DNA from: Pseudomonas campi
GTDB lineage: Bacteria > Pseudomonadota > Gammaproteobacteria > Pseudomonadales > Pseudomonadaceae
Direction: 5' to 3'
Assembly: GCF_013200955.2 (NCBI RefSeq)
Contig: NZ_CP053697.2
Span: 3,720,001-3,784,000, forward strand
Length of the DNA stretch: 64,000 bases
The position numbers and the translations under genes are program-made. How positions within the stretch are numbered: the stretch's first letter is position 1; each line of letters opens with the position of its first letter. The notes beneath the pieces are model-generated. The model did not search any database, was not told the origin of the DNA, and saw only the letters and a program-made list of their open reading frames with translations. Below, piece by piece: positions 53,843 to 64,000 of the stretch.

Positions 53843-54763
53843 TTAGGCCGTGGCGCCGTGCAACTCGTGCAGCGGCGTTACTGTCACCTGCACCTCCGGG
53901 TCGTGGCTGCCGCCGCCGAGAATCACTCCGCGCAGCGGTGAAACATCGGCGAAATCGCGGCCCCAGCCGAGGGTGATGTGTTCCAGCGCCGGCAGCAGGT
54001 TGTTGGTCGGATCGAAGTCCACCCAGCCGTGGCGCGGGCAGTACACCGAAACCCAGGCGTGCGAGGCGTCGGCGCCGATCAGCCGCGGCTGACCGGGCGG
54101 CGGCTGGGTCAGCAGGTAGCCACTGACATAGCGCGCGGCCAGACCGTGCGAGCGCAGGCAGGCCAGCATCAGGTGGGCGAAGTCCTGGCACACGCCGCGG
54201 CGCTCTTCCAGCACCTGCAGCAACGGTGTCGCCACCTGGGTAGCTTCGCCGTCGAAGGTGAATTCGTCGAAGATCTTCTGCATCAGCGCGCGCACCGCCA
54301 GCAGCAGTGGCCGCCCCGGCGGGAAGCAGTCGGCGGCGAAGGCGACGAAGGCCTGTTTGAGGTGCACATAGGGTGACTGGAAGCGGTAGCGCATGGCCTC
54401 CAGCCGCTCACCAGGCAAGGCCTGGCCGGAGTAGCCGAGCGCCGCGCAGGCCGCTTCCCAGGCCGGCGAGTCCTCCAGATCCAGCGCTGCGCGGGCCTGC
54501 ACCTCGACGCGCAGGCAGGCGATCACCCGCAGCTCGGCGTGCGGGTGCTCGAAGGCCAGACGGGTCAGCGGGTTGCCGAACACATCGAGGCCATCCAGAC
54601 GCCGCGTCGGGTACGGAGTAATGGTCAGGTGGCGCTCCAGGCAACGTTGCCAGGGGCAGTCGCGCGGCCACAGGTGCGCCAGTTGCTGGGCCAGGGACAC
54701 CGGCGCCGAATAGCGGTAATGGGTGTCGTGGAGAATCTGGTAGTGGGCGCTGCTCGGGCTCAT
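53843..54763 (-). CDS. Transglutaminase-like protein with N-terminal DUF (306 aa)
   Basis: Transglutaminase-fold cysteine protease/transferase. The N-terminal beta domain (HDTHYRYSAPVSLAQQLAHLWPRD) precedes the catalytic core at about residues 165-260: Cys in RRGVCQDFAHLMLACLRSHG, His in DASHAWVSVYCP, Asp in WVDFDPTNN. ATG 54763 overlaps the upstream gene by 4 bp. With the two following minus-strand neighbours (54760 and 57417) it forms the transglutaminase/ATP-grasp/alpha-E cluster. The natural substrate is unknown; peptide or amide-bond cleavage or formation is inferred from the fold. Confidence 0.9.
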   Translation of the reverse strand: MSPSSAHYQILHDTHYRYSAPVSLAQQLAHLWPRDCPWQRCLERHLTITPYPTRRLDGLDVFGNPLTRLAFEHPHAELRVIACLRVEVQARAALDLEDSPAWEAACAALGYSGQALPGERLEAMRYRFQSPYVHLKQAFVAFAADCFPPGRPLLLAVRALMQKIFDEFTFDGEATQVATPLLQVLEERRGVCQDFAHLMLACLRSHGLAARYVSGYLLTQPPPGQPRLIGADASHAWVSVYCPRHGWVDFDPTNNLLPALEHITLGWGRDFADVSPLRGVILGGGSHDPEVQVTVTPLHELHGATA

Positions 54764-57255
54764 GACGACTGGGTCCCGCGGCTGGCATCGACATGCACGA
54801 AGAAGCGCAGGCCGAGCTGATCGGAAACCTGTCCGGCCGCACCGACTATCTGCAGCAGCAGATCGGCCAGACCGCCGAGCACGGCACGCACCCCGGACTG
54901 GCCGAACAGCGGATTCTCCAGGCTGGCCAGGTTGAAGCCGGCCAGCTTCTGCTCCAGCTCGACCAGGCGACTGTCGGCACTGAAGCCGAAACTGTGCTGC
55001 AGGCGCTCCAGCGAGCGCAGCAGGGTGCGCAGCTGGAACAACACGGCATGCGGATTCTGCTCGTCGAGCAGGAGCAGGTCGAGCACCGGGATCAGCTGCG
55101 CCGAGGCCAGGTAGCGGGTGCGGTAGGTGATGCTGCTGTTGCCCAGCTCCAGCAGCCACTCCAGCGCGGACTGGTCATGCACGGCCAGGCTGCGGAGGAA
55201 CTCGGCGATGCTCTCGGCGAGGAACTGCAGGCGCTCGATGCAGCGACCGAGCATGAGGAAGCGCCAGCCGTCGTCGCGGGTCATGTCGTCGAGGGCGAAG
55301 CCGGACAGCGCTGCCAGCGACATCAGCAGGCGATTGAGGAATTCCAGCAGCTCGCCGAAATCGGCCTGCTGCGCTTCCAGGGCCTGGGCCTCGCGCTGCA
55401 GCTCGATCAGCGCCTGCCAGTTCTCCCGTGACAGCTTGCCGCGCACGCTGCCCGCCGCCCACTGCAGGCGCTGCAGGTTGGCGCGCAGGCTGGCCGGCCA
55501 GTCGGCGCCGAGCACGGCTTGCAGCAGACGCTCCTCCAGCGAGCCCTCTGCAGCACCGGGCAGCAGACCCAGGCTTTCACCCAGGGCCAGGGCGGTCTGC
55601 AGGGCCTGCGGGTCGTCGTCATCGTCGACGTAGCGCGCCAGCATGATCCGCAGCAGGCGCGCGCCATCTTCGCAGCGCGAGCTGTAGCGGCCGAACCAGA
55701 ACAGGTTTTCCACCACCCTTGAGGGCAGGTAGGGGTCGCTGCGCACCAGGTCGGCCACGCCGAGCGGCCGTAGCCACTGCCAGGGCTCGCCACCGGCGTG
55801 GCGTTCGCCGAGCACCCAGGTGTCCTTGCTCGCCCCGCCACGCTGCATCGACACCACTTCGGCGTCGGCCTCGGCCGCCACCCGAGTCAGGCCGCCGGGC
55901 AGCACCCGATAGCCGTCGGCGCTGGCCACGGCGAATACGCGCATGCCGATCGCTCGCGGCGCCAGCGTGCCCTCCTCACCTTGCCAGACCGGCGCCTGCG
56001 ACAGCTGCGCCAGGGCCTGGGCCACGTAGGCATAGGGCCGCGCCTTGAGACGTTCGGCCAGGGCGGCGCGCTGCTCGCTATCCAGATCGCGACCGAACAG
56101 CGGGGCGAAACTCTGCGAGGGGAAGCTGGGGCGCACCAGCAATTCGTCGAGCTTTTCCAGGGCCTCGTCCAGCACCGGCGGTTCGCCGCACCACCAACTG
56201 GCGATGGACGGCAGCAGCAGTTCCTCGCCGAGCAGCTTCGCGCTGATCGCCGGCAGGAAGCCGGGCAAACCGGGCGACTCCAGCACGCCGCTGCCGAGGG
56301 CATTGGCCACCAGCACATTGCCCTGGCGCACCGCCTCGAGCAGGCCGGGCACGCCGAGGGCGGAGTCGGTGCGCAGCTCCAGCGGGTCGCAGAAGTCGTC
56401 GTCCAGGCGGCGCAGCACGGCATGCACGCGGCGCAGGCCGGCCAGGGTCTTGAGGTAGACACAGGCATCGCGCACGGTCAGGTCGCTGCCTTCGACCAGC
56501 GGATAGCCGAGCTGACGGGCCAGATAGAGGTGCTCGAAATAGCTTTCGTTGAAGCGCCCCGGGGTCAGCAGCACCACCAGCGGCGTTTCACCACCGTCCA
56601 CCGGCGCCTGGCGCGCCAGGGTGTCCTGCAGGGTGCGGAAGAAGCCGGCCAGGTACTGCACGCGCAGGTCGCGGTACAGCTCGGGAAAGGCGCGCGAGAT
56701 GATCTGCCGGTTCTCCAGGGCATAGCCGGCACCGGAAGGCGCCTGGGTACGGTCGGCGGTGACCCACCAGCGGCCATCCGGCGCCCGCGCCAGGTCCACC
56801 GCATAAAGATGCAGAAAGGTGCCGCCAGGCGGCTGGATACCCTGGCACGGCCAGAGGAAGTTGTCGTGGCCGAACACCAGCTCAGCCGGCAGCAGGCCGT
56901 CGCTGAGCAGTTGCTGCGGGCCATACAGATCGGCCAGCACGGCATTCAGCAGAGTCGCACGCTGAGCCACGCCGGCGGCGATGGTCTGCCATTCCTCGGC
57001 GGGGATCACATTGGGCAGCAGGTCCAGCTCCCAGGGGCGGTCGGCGCCATCCGGGTCGGCATAGACGTTGTAGGTCACGCCGTTTTCCTGGATCTGCCGG
57101 GTCAGCAGGGCCTGGCGCTGCTGCAGCTGCGCCGGGCTGCTGCGCTGCAGCTGCTCGAACAGCCGCCGCCAGTGCGGGCGGAGGCCGCCCTTGGCGTCGA
57201 GCAGTTCATGGTAGGCCGCATCGTTGAGCGGGTAGTCGGCAAGCAGGTCAGGCAT
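54760..57255 (-). CDS. Fused circularly permuted ATP-grasp and alpha-E protein (831 aa)
   Basis: Residues about 1-480 are a circularly permuted ATP-grasp ligase of the DUF404/407 type (MPDLLADYPLNDAAYHELLD; ITYN-like block NGVTYNVYADPDGADRPWELDL; LTPGRFNESYFEHLYLARQLGYPLVEG). Residues about 520-820 are an all-helical alpha-E domain (VENLFWFGRYSSRCEDGARLLRIM; DDMTRDDGWRFLMLGRCIERLQFLAE). In many genomes these are two separate genes; here they are one chain. Such ligases are predicted to join amino or amide groups using ATP, substrate unknown. It overlaps the transglutaminase gene by 4 bp. ATG 57255 is chosen since similarity begins there. Confidence 0.88.
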   Translation of the reverse strand: MPDLLADYPLNDAAYHELLDAKGGLRPHWRRLFEQLQRSSPAQLQQRQALLTRQIQENGVTYNVYADPDGADRPWELDLLPNVIPAEEWQTIAAGVAQRATLLNAVLADLYGPQQLLSDGLLPAELVFGHDNFLWPCQGIQPPGGTFLHLYAVDLARAPDGRWWVTADRTQAPSGAGYALENRQIISRAFPELYRDLRVQYLAGFFRTLQDTLARQAPVDGGETPLVVLLTPGRFNESYFEHLYLARQLGYPLVEGSDLTVRDACVYLKTLAGLRRVHAVLRRLDDDFCDPLELRTDSALGVPGLLEAVRQGNVLVANALGSGVLESPGLPGFLPAISAKLLGEELLLPSIASWWCGEPPVLDEALEKLDELLVRPSFPSQSFAPLFGRDLDSEQRAALAERLKARPYAYVAQALAQLSQAPVWQGEEGTLAPRAIGMRVFAVASADGYRVLPGGLTRVAAEADAEVVSMQRGGASKDTWVLGERHAGGEPWQWLRPLGVADLVRSDPYLPSRVVENLFWFGRYSSRCEDGARLLRIMLARYVDDDDDPQALQTALALGESLGLLPGAAEGSLEERLLQAVLGADWPASLRANLQRLQWAAGSVRGKLSRENWQALIELQREAQALEAQQADFGELLEFLNRLLMSLAALSGFALDDMTRDDGWRFLMLGRCIERLQFLAESIAEFLRSLAVHDQSALEWLLELGNSSITYRTRYLASAQLIPVLDLLLLDEQNPHAVLFQLRTLLRSLERLQHSFGFSADSRLVELEQKLAGFNLASLENPLFGQSGVRAVLGGLADLLLQIVGAAGQVSDQLGLRFFVHVDASRGTQSS

Positions 57256-57280
57256 GGCAGGCTCTATCAGGCACGGGACT

Positions 57281-57306
57281 CCCCTCTCCCATTCATGGGA
57301 GAGGGG
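57281..57306. repeat. CCCCTCTCCC palindrome
   Basis: CCCCTCTCCC (57281-57290) against GGGAGAGGGG (57297-57306), followed by GGGGGAGAGGGC. Same family as the dyads at 61013 and 61073. It lies between the ATP-grasp and DUF2126 genes. Confidence 0.8.
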
Positions 57307-57416
57307 CCGGGGGAGAGGGCAACAGTCGGCACCGCTCTCCAACCCTCGGCTTTGGCTTCCTGCGTCGCTCTAGCTCCTGCATCCATGCAGTCGTCTCACG
57401 CTTGCGGGCGAGGGGG

Positions 57417-60400
57417 TTAAACGCGGCGCAAGTCCAGGGTCATCGGCAGTTCATTATTGTTGATCGGCAGCGCAGTCGTCAGCTCACCCGGAGTGTGGCC
57501 GTGGCGGAAGAAGCGCGCCAGGCGCCGACTCTCGGCCTCGTAGGCGTTGACCGGTAAGCTGGCATAGTTGCGCCCGCCCGGATGGGCGACATGGTACTGG
57601 CAACCGCCCAGCGAGCGCTGCATCCAGGTATCGACCAGGTCGAACACCAGCGGCGCATGCACGCCAATGGTCGGCTGCAGGCAGTTCGGTGGCTGCCAGG
57701 CACGGTAGCGCACACCGCCGACGAACTCGCCAACCTTGCCGGTGGCGCGCAGCGGCACCGGCACGCCGTTGCAGGTCAGCACGTAGCGATCCGGCGCCAG
57801 GCCGTCTAGGCGCACCTGCAGGCGCTCCAGCGAGGAATCCACGTAACGCACGGTGCCGCCCGGCGCACCCTCCTCGCCCAGCACATGCCAGGGCTCCAGG
57901 GCCTGACGCAGTTCCAGGTCGATGCCCTTGACCTGGTAGTCGCCGACCTTGGGGAAACGGAACTCGAAGTGCGGGGCGAACCATTCGGCGCGCGCGGGAT
58001 AGCCAAAGGCATTCAGCTCGTGCAGCACGTCGTGGAAGTCCTGCTCGACGAAGTGCGGCAGGAGGAAGCGGTCGTGCAGCTCGGTACCCCAGCGCGCCAG
58101 CTTGGCCGGGCGGTAAGGCTCGTCCCAGAAACGCGCGACCAGGCCGCGCAGCAGCACCTGCTGAGCCAGGCTCATGCGTGCATGGGGCGGCATCTCGAAG
58201 GCGCGCAGTTCGAGCAGGCCGAGGCGGCCGCTGGCGGTATCCGGCGAGTACAGCTTGTCGATGCAGAACTCGGCGCGGTGGGTGTTGCCGGTGACATCCA
58301 CCAGCAGATTGCGCAGCAGGCGATCGACCAGCCAGGGCGGGCAGTCCTGACCCGGCTCGGGCATCTGCGCAAAGGCAATCTCCAGCTCGTAGAGGGCATC
58401 GTTGCGCGCCTCGTCGACGCGCGGCGCCTGCGAGGTCGGGCCGACAAACAGGCCGCTGAACAGGTAGGACAGCGACGGGTGGTTGTGCCAGTAGCTGATC
58501 AGGCTGCGCAGCAGGTCCGGGCGACGCAGGAACGGCGAGTCGCCCGGCGTGGCGCCACCGAGGACAAAGTGGTTGCCGCCGCCGGTGCCGGTGTGGCGGC
58601 CGTCGACCATGAACTTCTCACTGGTCAGGCGGGTCTGCCGCGCCGCCTCGTAGAGAAACTCGGTGCGCTCGACCAGCTCATCCCAACTGGCCGCCGGATG
58701 GATGTTGACCTCGATCACACCGGGGTCCGGGGTGACGCGGAAATAGCTCAGGCGCGGATCGCTGGGCGGCTCGTAGCCCTCCATCACCACCGGGCAACGC
58801 AGCTCGGCGGCCGTGGCCTCGATGGCGGCGACCAGCTCCAGGTAATGCTCCAGCTCAGCCAGCGGCGGCATGAACAGGTACAGCCGGCCATCGCGCGGTT
58901 CGGCGCAGAGGGCGGTACGCACCACTTCACGCGCCGACTCGAACGGCTCGGGCGCCCGCTGCTCCTGGATTTTCTGCCGGCTATTGGGGTACAGCGGCTG
59001 ATGCAGGGTCTGCTGGATCTGCTGGCGCTTGGGCAGCGGGGCGAACGTCTGGTTGGGGTCCTGCGGCTGCACGTAGGGGTAGTCGAACTCGCTGACCCAG
59101 GGTTGCGAGTCCAGCGGCAGGCGGTAACCCAGCGGCGAGTCGCCGGGAATCAGCCGGCAGTATTCATCGCGCAGGAACCAGGGACCGCTGTGCCAGTGCG
59201 CGCCGTCCTCGCTGCGTGCCAGCGGCAGGATATGCCCGACCACCTCGCCCACGCCGCGGTTGAACACCTTGCGCAGACGCTCACGCTCCAGCGGGTCGGC
59301 CAGGCGCGGGTCGTCCGGGGTGACGTTGGCCGGCAGCCGGCGCTCCCGCCACAGGTAATAGAGCCAGTCCTCGTAGGCCGGGAAGACGTGCTCGGCGCAC
59401 AACCCCAGATGGCCGGCGAGAGTATTCAGGAAGCGCCCGGCCAGGCGCGCGTCCGCACCGTAGTAACGGCTTTCGTCGGCGTACAGCGCCGCATCCTGCC
59501 AGATCGGTTCGCCGTCCTTGCGCCAGAAGCAGTTCAGCGACCAGCGCGGCAACTGCTCGCCGGGGTACCACTTGCCCTGGCCGAAGTGCATCAGCGCCTG
59601 CGGTGCGTAATGTTCACGCAGACGATGGAACAGCTCGCCCGCCAGGCGCCGCTTGTTCGGCCCCATGGCGGCGGTGTTCCACTCTTCATCATCGGGGCAA
59701 TCGAGGGCGACGAAGGTCGGCTCGCCGCCCATGGTCAGGCGCACGTCATTGCGCTCAAGGTCGGCATCGATCTGCTGGCCGAGGTCGACGATCGCCTGCC
59801 ACTGCTCCTCGCTGTAGGGCTTGGTTACCCGTGGCGCCTCCCAGACCCGCTCGATGCGCATCTCGTGCTCGAACTCGCACTCACAGTCGTCCACCGCCCC
59901 GGTGATCGGCGCCGCCGAGGACGGCTCGGGGCTGCAGGCCAGGGGAATGTGGCCTTCGCCGGCGAACAATCCACTGGTCGGGTCGAGGCCGATCCAGCCG
60001 GCGCCGGGCAGGTACACCTCGCACCAGGCGTGCAGATCGGTGAAATCCACTTCGGTGCCGCTGGGGCCGTCGAGGGCCTTCACATCGGCGGTGAGCTGGA
60101 TCAGGTAACCGGAGACGAAGCGCGCGGCCAGGCCCAGGTGACGGAACAACTGCACCAGCAGCCAGGCCGAATCGCGGCAGGAGCCGGAGGCCTTCTCCAG
60201 GGTTTCCTCGGGGGTCTGCACGCCCGGTTCCAAGCGGATCAGGTAGCCGATGTCGGCCGACAGCTTCTGGTTCAGCGCCACCAGAAAGTCGACGCTGGCG
60301 GTCGGCTTGCGCTCGACGCCGGCCAGGTAGTCGGCGAACAGCGCGCCCGCCGGCAGCTTGACCAGATAGGGCGCCAGCTCGCGACGCTCTCCGGCGGTGT

Positions 60401-60716
60401 AGCTAAAGGGAATCTGCTCGGCGTAGGGCTCGAGGAAGAAGTCGAAGGGATTGAACACCGCCATCTCGGCGACCAGGTCGACGGCGATCTTCAGTTCGTC
60501 GGTCTTTTCCGGAAACACCAGACGCGCCAGGTAGTTGCCCTGGGGGTCCTGCTGCCAATTGATGAAGTGCTCGCCCGGTTCGACTTTCAGGGCATAGGAG
60601 AGGATGCGCGTGCGACTGTGCGGCGCCGGGCGCAGACGGACGATCTGCGGGCCGAGGTTGACCAGGCGGTCGTAGCGGTAATGAGTGACATGGTGCAGTG
60701 CGACATGAATCGACAC
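57417..60716 (-). CDS. Transglutaminase-DUF2126 protein (1099 aa)
   Basis: Large protein of the amidoligase-type cluster. Residues about 1-290 are a transglutaminase-like domain (VALHHVTHYRYDRLVNLGPQ; Cys in SCRDSAWLLVQLFRHLG; His in LHAWCEVYLPGAGW; Asp in IGLDPTSGL). The rest, about 340-1095, is the DUF2126 region (MGGEPTFVALDCPDDEEWN, LGGATPGDSPFLRRPDLL, HNHPSLSYLFSGLFVGPTSQ, EFCIDKLYSPD). The start is GTG 60716, preceded by AGGAGG at the right distance; the more upstream ATG lacks this. It is the first of three co-oriented genes. Product unknown: a peptide- or polyamine-modifying reaction is inferred from the fold. Confidence 0.9.
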   Translation of the reverse strand: MSIHVALHHVTHYRYDRLVNLGPQIVRLRPAPHSRTRILSYALKVEPGEHFINWQQDPQGNYLARLVFPEKTDELKIAVDLVAEMAVFNPFDFFLEPYAEQIPFSYTAGERRELAPYLVKLPAGALFADYLAGVERKPTASVDFLVALNQKLSADIGYLIRLEPGVQTPEETLEKASGSCRDSAWLLVQLFRHLGLAARFVSGYLIQLTADVKALDGPSGTEVDFTDLHAWCEVYLPGAGWIGLDPTSGLFAGEGHIPLACSPEPSSAAPITGAVDDCECEFEHEMRIERVWEAPRVTKPYSEEQWQAIVDLGQQIDADLERNDVRLTMGGEPTFVALDCPDDEEWNTAAMGPNKRRLAGELFHRLREHYAPQALMHFGQGKWYPGEQLPRWSLNCFWRKDGEPIWQDAALYADESRYYGADARLAGRFLNTLAGHLGLCAEHVFPAYEDWLYYLWRERRLPANVTPDDPRLADPLERERLRKVFNRGVGEVVGHILPLARSEDGAHWHSGPWFLRDEYCRLIPGDSPLGYRLPLDSQPWVSEFDYPYVQPQDPNQTFAPLPKRQQIQQTLHQPLYPNSRQKIQEQRAPEPFESAREVVRTALCAEPRDGRLYLFMPPLAELEHYLELVAAIEATAAELRCPVVMEGYEPPSDPRLSYFRVTPDPGVIEVNIHPAASWDELVERTEFLYEAARQTRLTSEKFMVDGRHTGTGGGNHFVLGGATPGDSPFLRRPDLLRSLISYWHNHPSLSYLFSGLFVGPTSQAPRVDEARNDALYELEIAFAQMPEPGQDCPPWLVDRLLRNLLVDVTGNTHRAEFCIDKLYSPDTASGRLGLLELRAFEMPPHARMSLAQQVLLRGLVARFWDEPYRPAKLARWGTELHDRFLLPHFVEQDFHDVLHELNAFGYPARAEWFAPHFEFRFPKVGDYQVKGIDLELRQALEPWHVLGEEGAPGGTVRYVDSSLERLQVRLDGLAPDRYVLTCNGVPVPLRATGKVGEFVGGVRYRAWQPPNCLQPTIGVHAPLVFDLVDTWMQRSLGGCQYHVAHPGGRNYASLPVNAYEAESRRLARFFRHGHTPGELTTALPINNNELPMTLDLRRV

Positions 60717-61179
60717 GGCGGGCCTCCTGCGAGCCTGGGCGATACCTGGGCTGCGCAAGAGTTATGCCAGCGGCTTGAGTGCGGTTTCCGGGGGCTGCCG
60801 GCAGGCGGCAGCACCAGAACGGGGCGGCGAGTGCACGACGGGCGCTGCGCTGCACGGAAAAGGCGCCAGGGTCGAGGGAGAGGGGACCTGCCCCCGTAGC
60901 CCGGATGCAATCCGGGAAGCAGCCCACTCCGATCCCGGATTGCATCCGGGCTACGCGCCGAGACGAAGATGAGCGTCGGCGACTATAGAGGCTTCGCAGC
61001 GCACGAACCGCCCCCCTCTCCCGTTTACGGGAGAGGGCTGGGGAGAGGGTGAGCCCCGCCCCTCTCCCCCGGCCCCTCTCCCACAAGTGGGAGAGGGGAG
61101 AAAAGCCTGCCCCAGTAGCCCGGATGCAATCCGGGAAGCAGGCCGCTCCGATTCCGGATTGCATCCGGGCTACGCCTCG
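60717..61179. repeat. Repeat-packed gene-free stretch (REP family 2 and CCCCTCTCCC dyads)
   Basis: About 460 bp made largely of palindromes. Two copies of a REP pair beginning GTAGCCCGGATGCAATCC: 60896-60954 and 61115-61173, each with arms facing inward. Two CCCCTCTCCC dyads: 61013-61037 and 61073-61098, plus an extra GGGAGAGGG run between them. It lies between the DUF2126 gene and the end of the YgiQ gene, both on the minus strand, so it must also hold the promoter of the three-gene cluster. No gene is visible in it. Confidence 0.88.
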
Positions 61180-63492
<2,313 letters not shown>

Positions 63493-63692
63493 CGGGATGA
63501 CCAGCAGGGATTTTCAGGGGCGCGGAATATAGCACAAAAAACGTACAGAGACCGAGCCCCGGACTCAGGTTAACGGCAATCTGCAACAAGCGTTTGACTG
63601 GTCGGTTTTGTGATCACCAACAGCTTACGCCTATACTCGGGCAAAGACTTTCACAGCCCGGCCTGAGCGCCCGGGCTCAAGGAGCGTAAACG

Positions 63693-64000
63693 GTGCGGCG
63701 CACAGTCTTGCAAGTATTCCTGTGGGCCTGCCTGGCGAGCCTTGGCGGCCAGCTGATGGCGGCACCGATTCTGCTGCAGGCCAGCAGCAGCGGACAGCAA
63801 CTGAACGGGCAGATCGAGCTGCTGGAGGATGCCGGCGGCCAGCTGCGCATTGCCGACATGGCCGACCCGGCCGTGCAACAGCGCTTCGTGCCTGCGGCGG
63901 GCAAGGCCAGCGTCGGCCAGAGCCGCCACCCCTGGTGGATCAAGGTCAGCCTGCAGGCTGCTAGCGATGCGCCACGCCAGTGGTGGCTGGAGGTCGGCTC
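63693..64000 (+). CDS. 7TMR-DISM sensor protein, 3' end missing
   Basis: N-terminal 102 residues of a membrane sensor, cut by the window end. GTG 63693 follows AAGGAGCG. A signal peptide (VLQVFLWACLASLGGQLMAA) is followed by a 7TMR-DISM extracellular 2-type domain (ELLEDAGGQLRIADMADPAVQQRF, HPWWIKVSLQ, WWLEVGS). The rest of such proteins holds seven membrane spans and a histidine kinase or GGDEF output domain. Which one applies here cannot be seen. Confidence 0.75.
   Translation, partial: MRRTVLQVFLWACLASLGGQLMAAPILLQASSSGQQLNGQIELLEDAGGQLRIADMADPAVQQRFVPAAGKASVGQSRHPWWIKVSLQAASDAPRQWWLEVG

Noticed and set aside
57885..60899. Plus-strand open frame of about 1000 codons opposite the DUF2126 gene
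   Set aside because: Antisense shadow with low-complexity composition; the minus-strand protein has family motifs and a strong ribosome-binding site.

Overview
The window reads as a chromosomal segment of a high-GC gammaproteobacterium, almost certainly a Pseudomonas (my guess is the P. mendocina/alcaligenes side of the genus). The evidence is the gene order lipA-lipB-ybeD-dacA-rlpA-mltB-rodA-mrdA-rlmH-rsfS-nadD-proA, followed by a DedA-PAP2 fusion, a LON-domain gene, lrgB/lrgA, a MaoC hydratase, a C13 peptidase, ubiX, mpl and ppa. This is the order I remember from P. aeruginosa. Pseudomonas-type REP palindromes, a short ArfA and a trifunctional PutA agree. No tRNA, rRNA, CRISPR array or complete insertion sequence was seen.

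Layout. 1-9.4 kb: type I secretion adaptor (HlyD, cut by the window edge) and two giant RTX proteins. The second carries a 528-bp unit repeated six and a half times almost identically, and the decayed 3' end of a second hlyD lies between the two RTX genes. 9.5-15.7 kb: arfA, an MltB-family lipoprotein, an AlkA-type glycosylase, a soluble PAS-PAS chemoreceptor and the lipoate genes. 15.8-25 kb: a dense minus-strand block for cell-wall elongation (dacA, rlpA, mltB, rodA, mrdA), ribosome maturation (rlmH, rsfS), NAD synthesis (nadD) and proline synthesis (proA). 25-36.4 kb: alkyl-adenine glycosylase, DedA-PAP2, LON-domain protein, lrgAB, MaoC, a MORN-repeat/C13-protease lipoprotein, NAD(P)-binding protein, thiolase, YceK-like lipoprotein, ubiX and mpl. 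Three copies of a palindromic MITE-like element sit at gene ends here.

36.7-42.9 kb: an accessory five-gene minus-strand cluster that looks like a non-canonical chemosensory pathway. It has a receptor-like protein without a ligand domain, a CheX-type phosphatase, a degenerate receiver fused to a CheX-like domain, a CheY and a membrane CheA-like kinase with GAF and Hpt but no CheW domain. No cheW, cheR or cheB is present. I regard this as the best candidate for an undescribed system. The two CheX-like proteins also share the C-terminal tetrapeptide LELF.

43-49.4 kb: GNAT acetyltransferase, a pseudophosphatase-pseudokinase fusion, an MtfA-type metallopeptidase, ppa and a Crp/Fnr regulator, separated by long gene-free stretches. 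49.4-53.8 kb: putA and its upstream region, which holds five exact GTTGCA boxes of the kind PutA binds in E. coli. 53.8-60.7 kb: a three-gene transglutaminase/ATP-grasp/alpha-E cluster, widespread but of unknown product. 61.2-63.5 kb: a YgiQ-type radical SAM protein. The window ends inside a 7TMR-DISM-type sensor gene.
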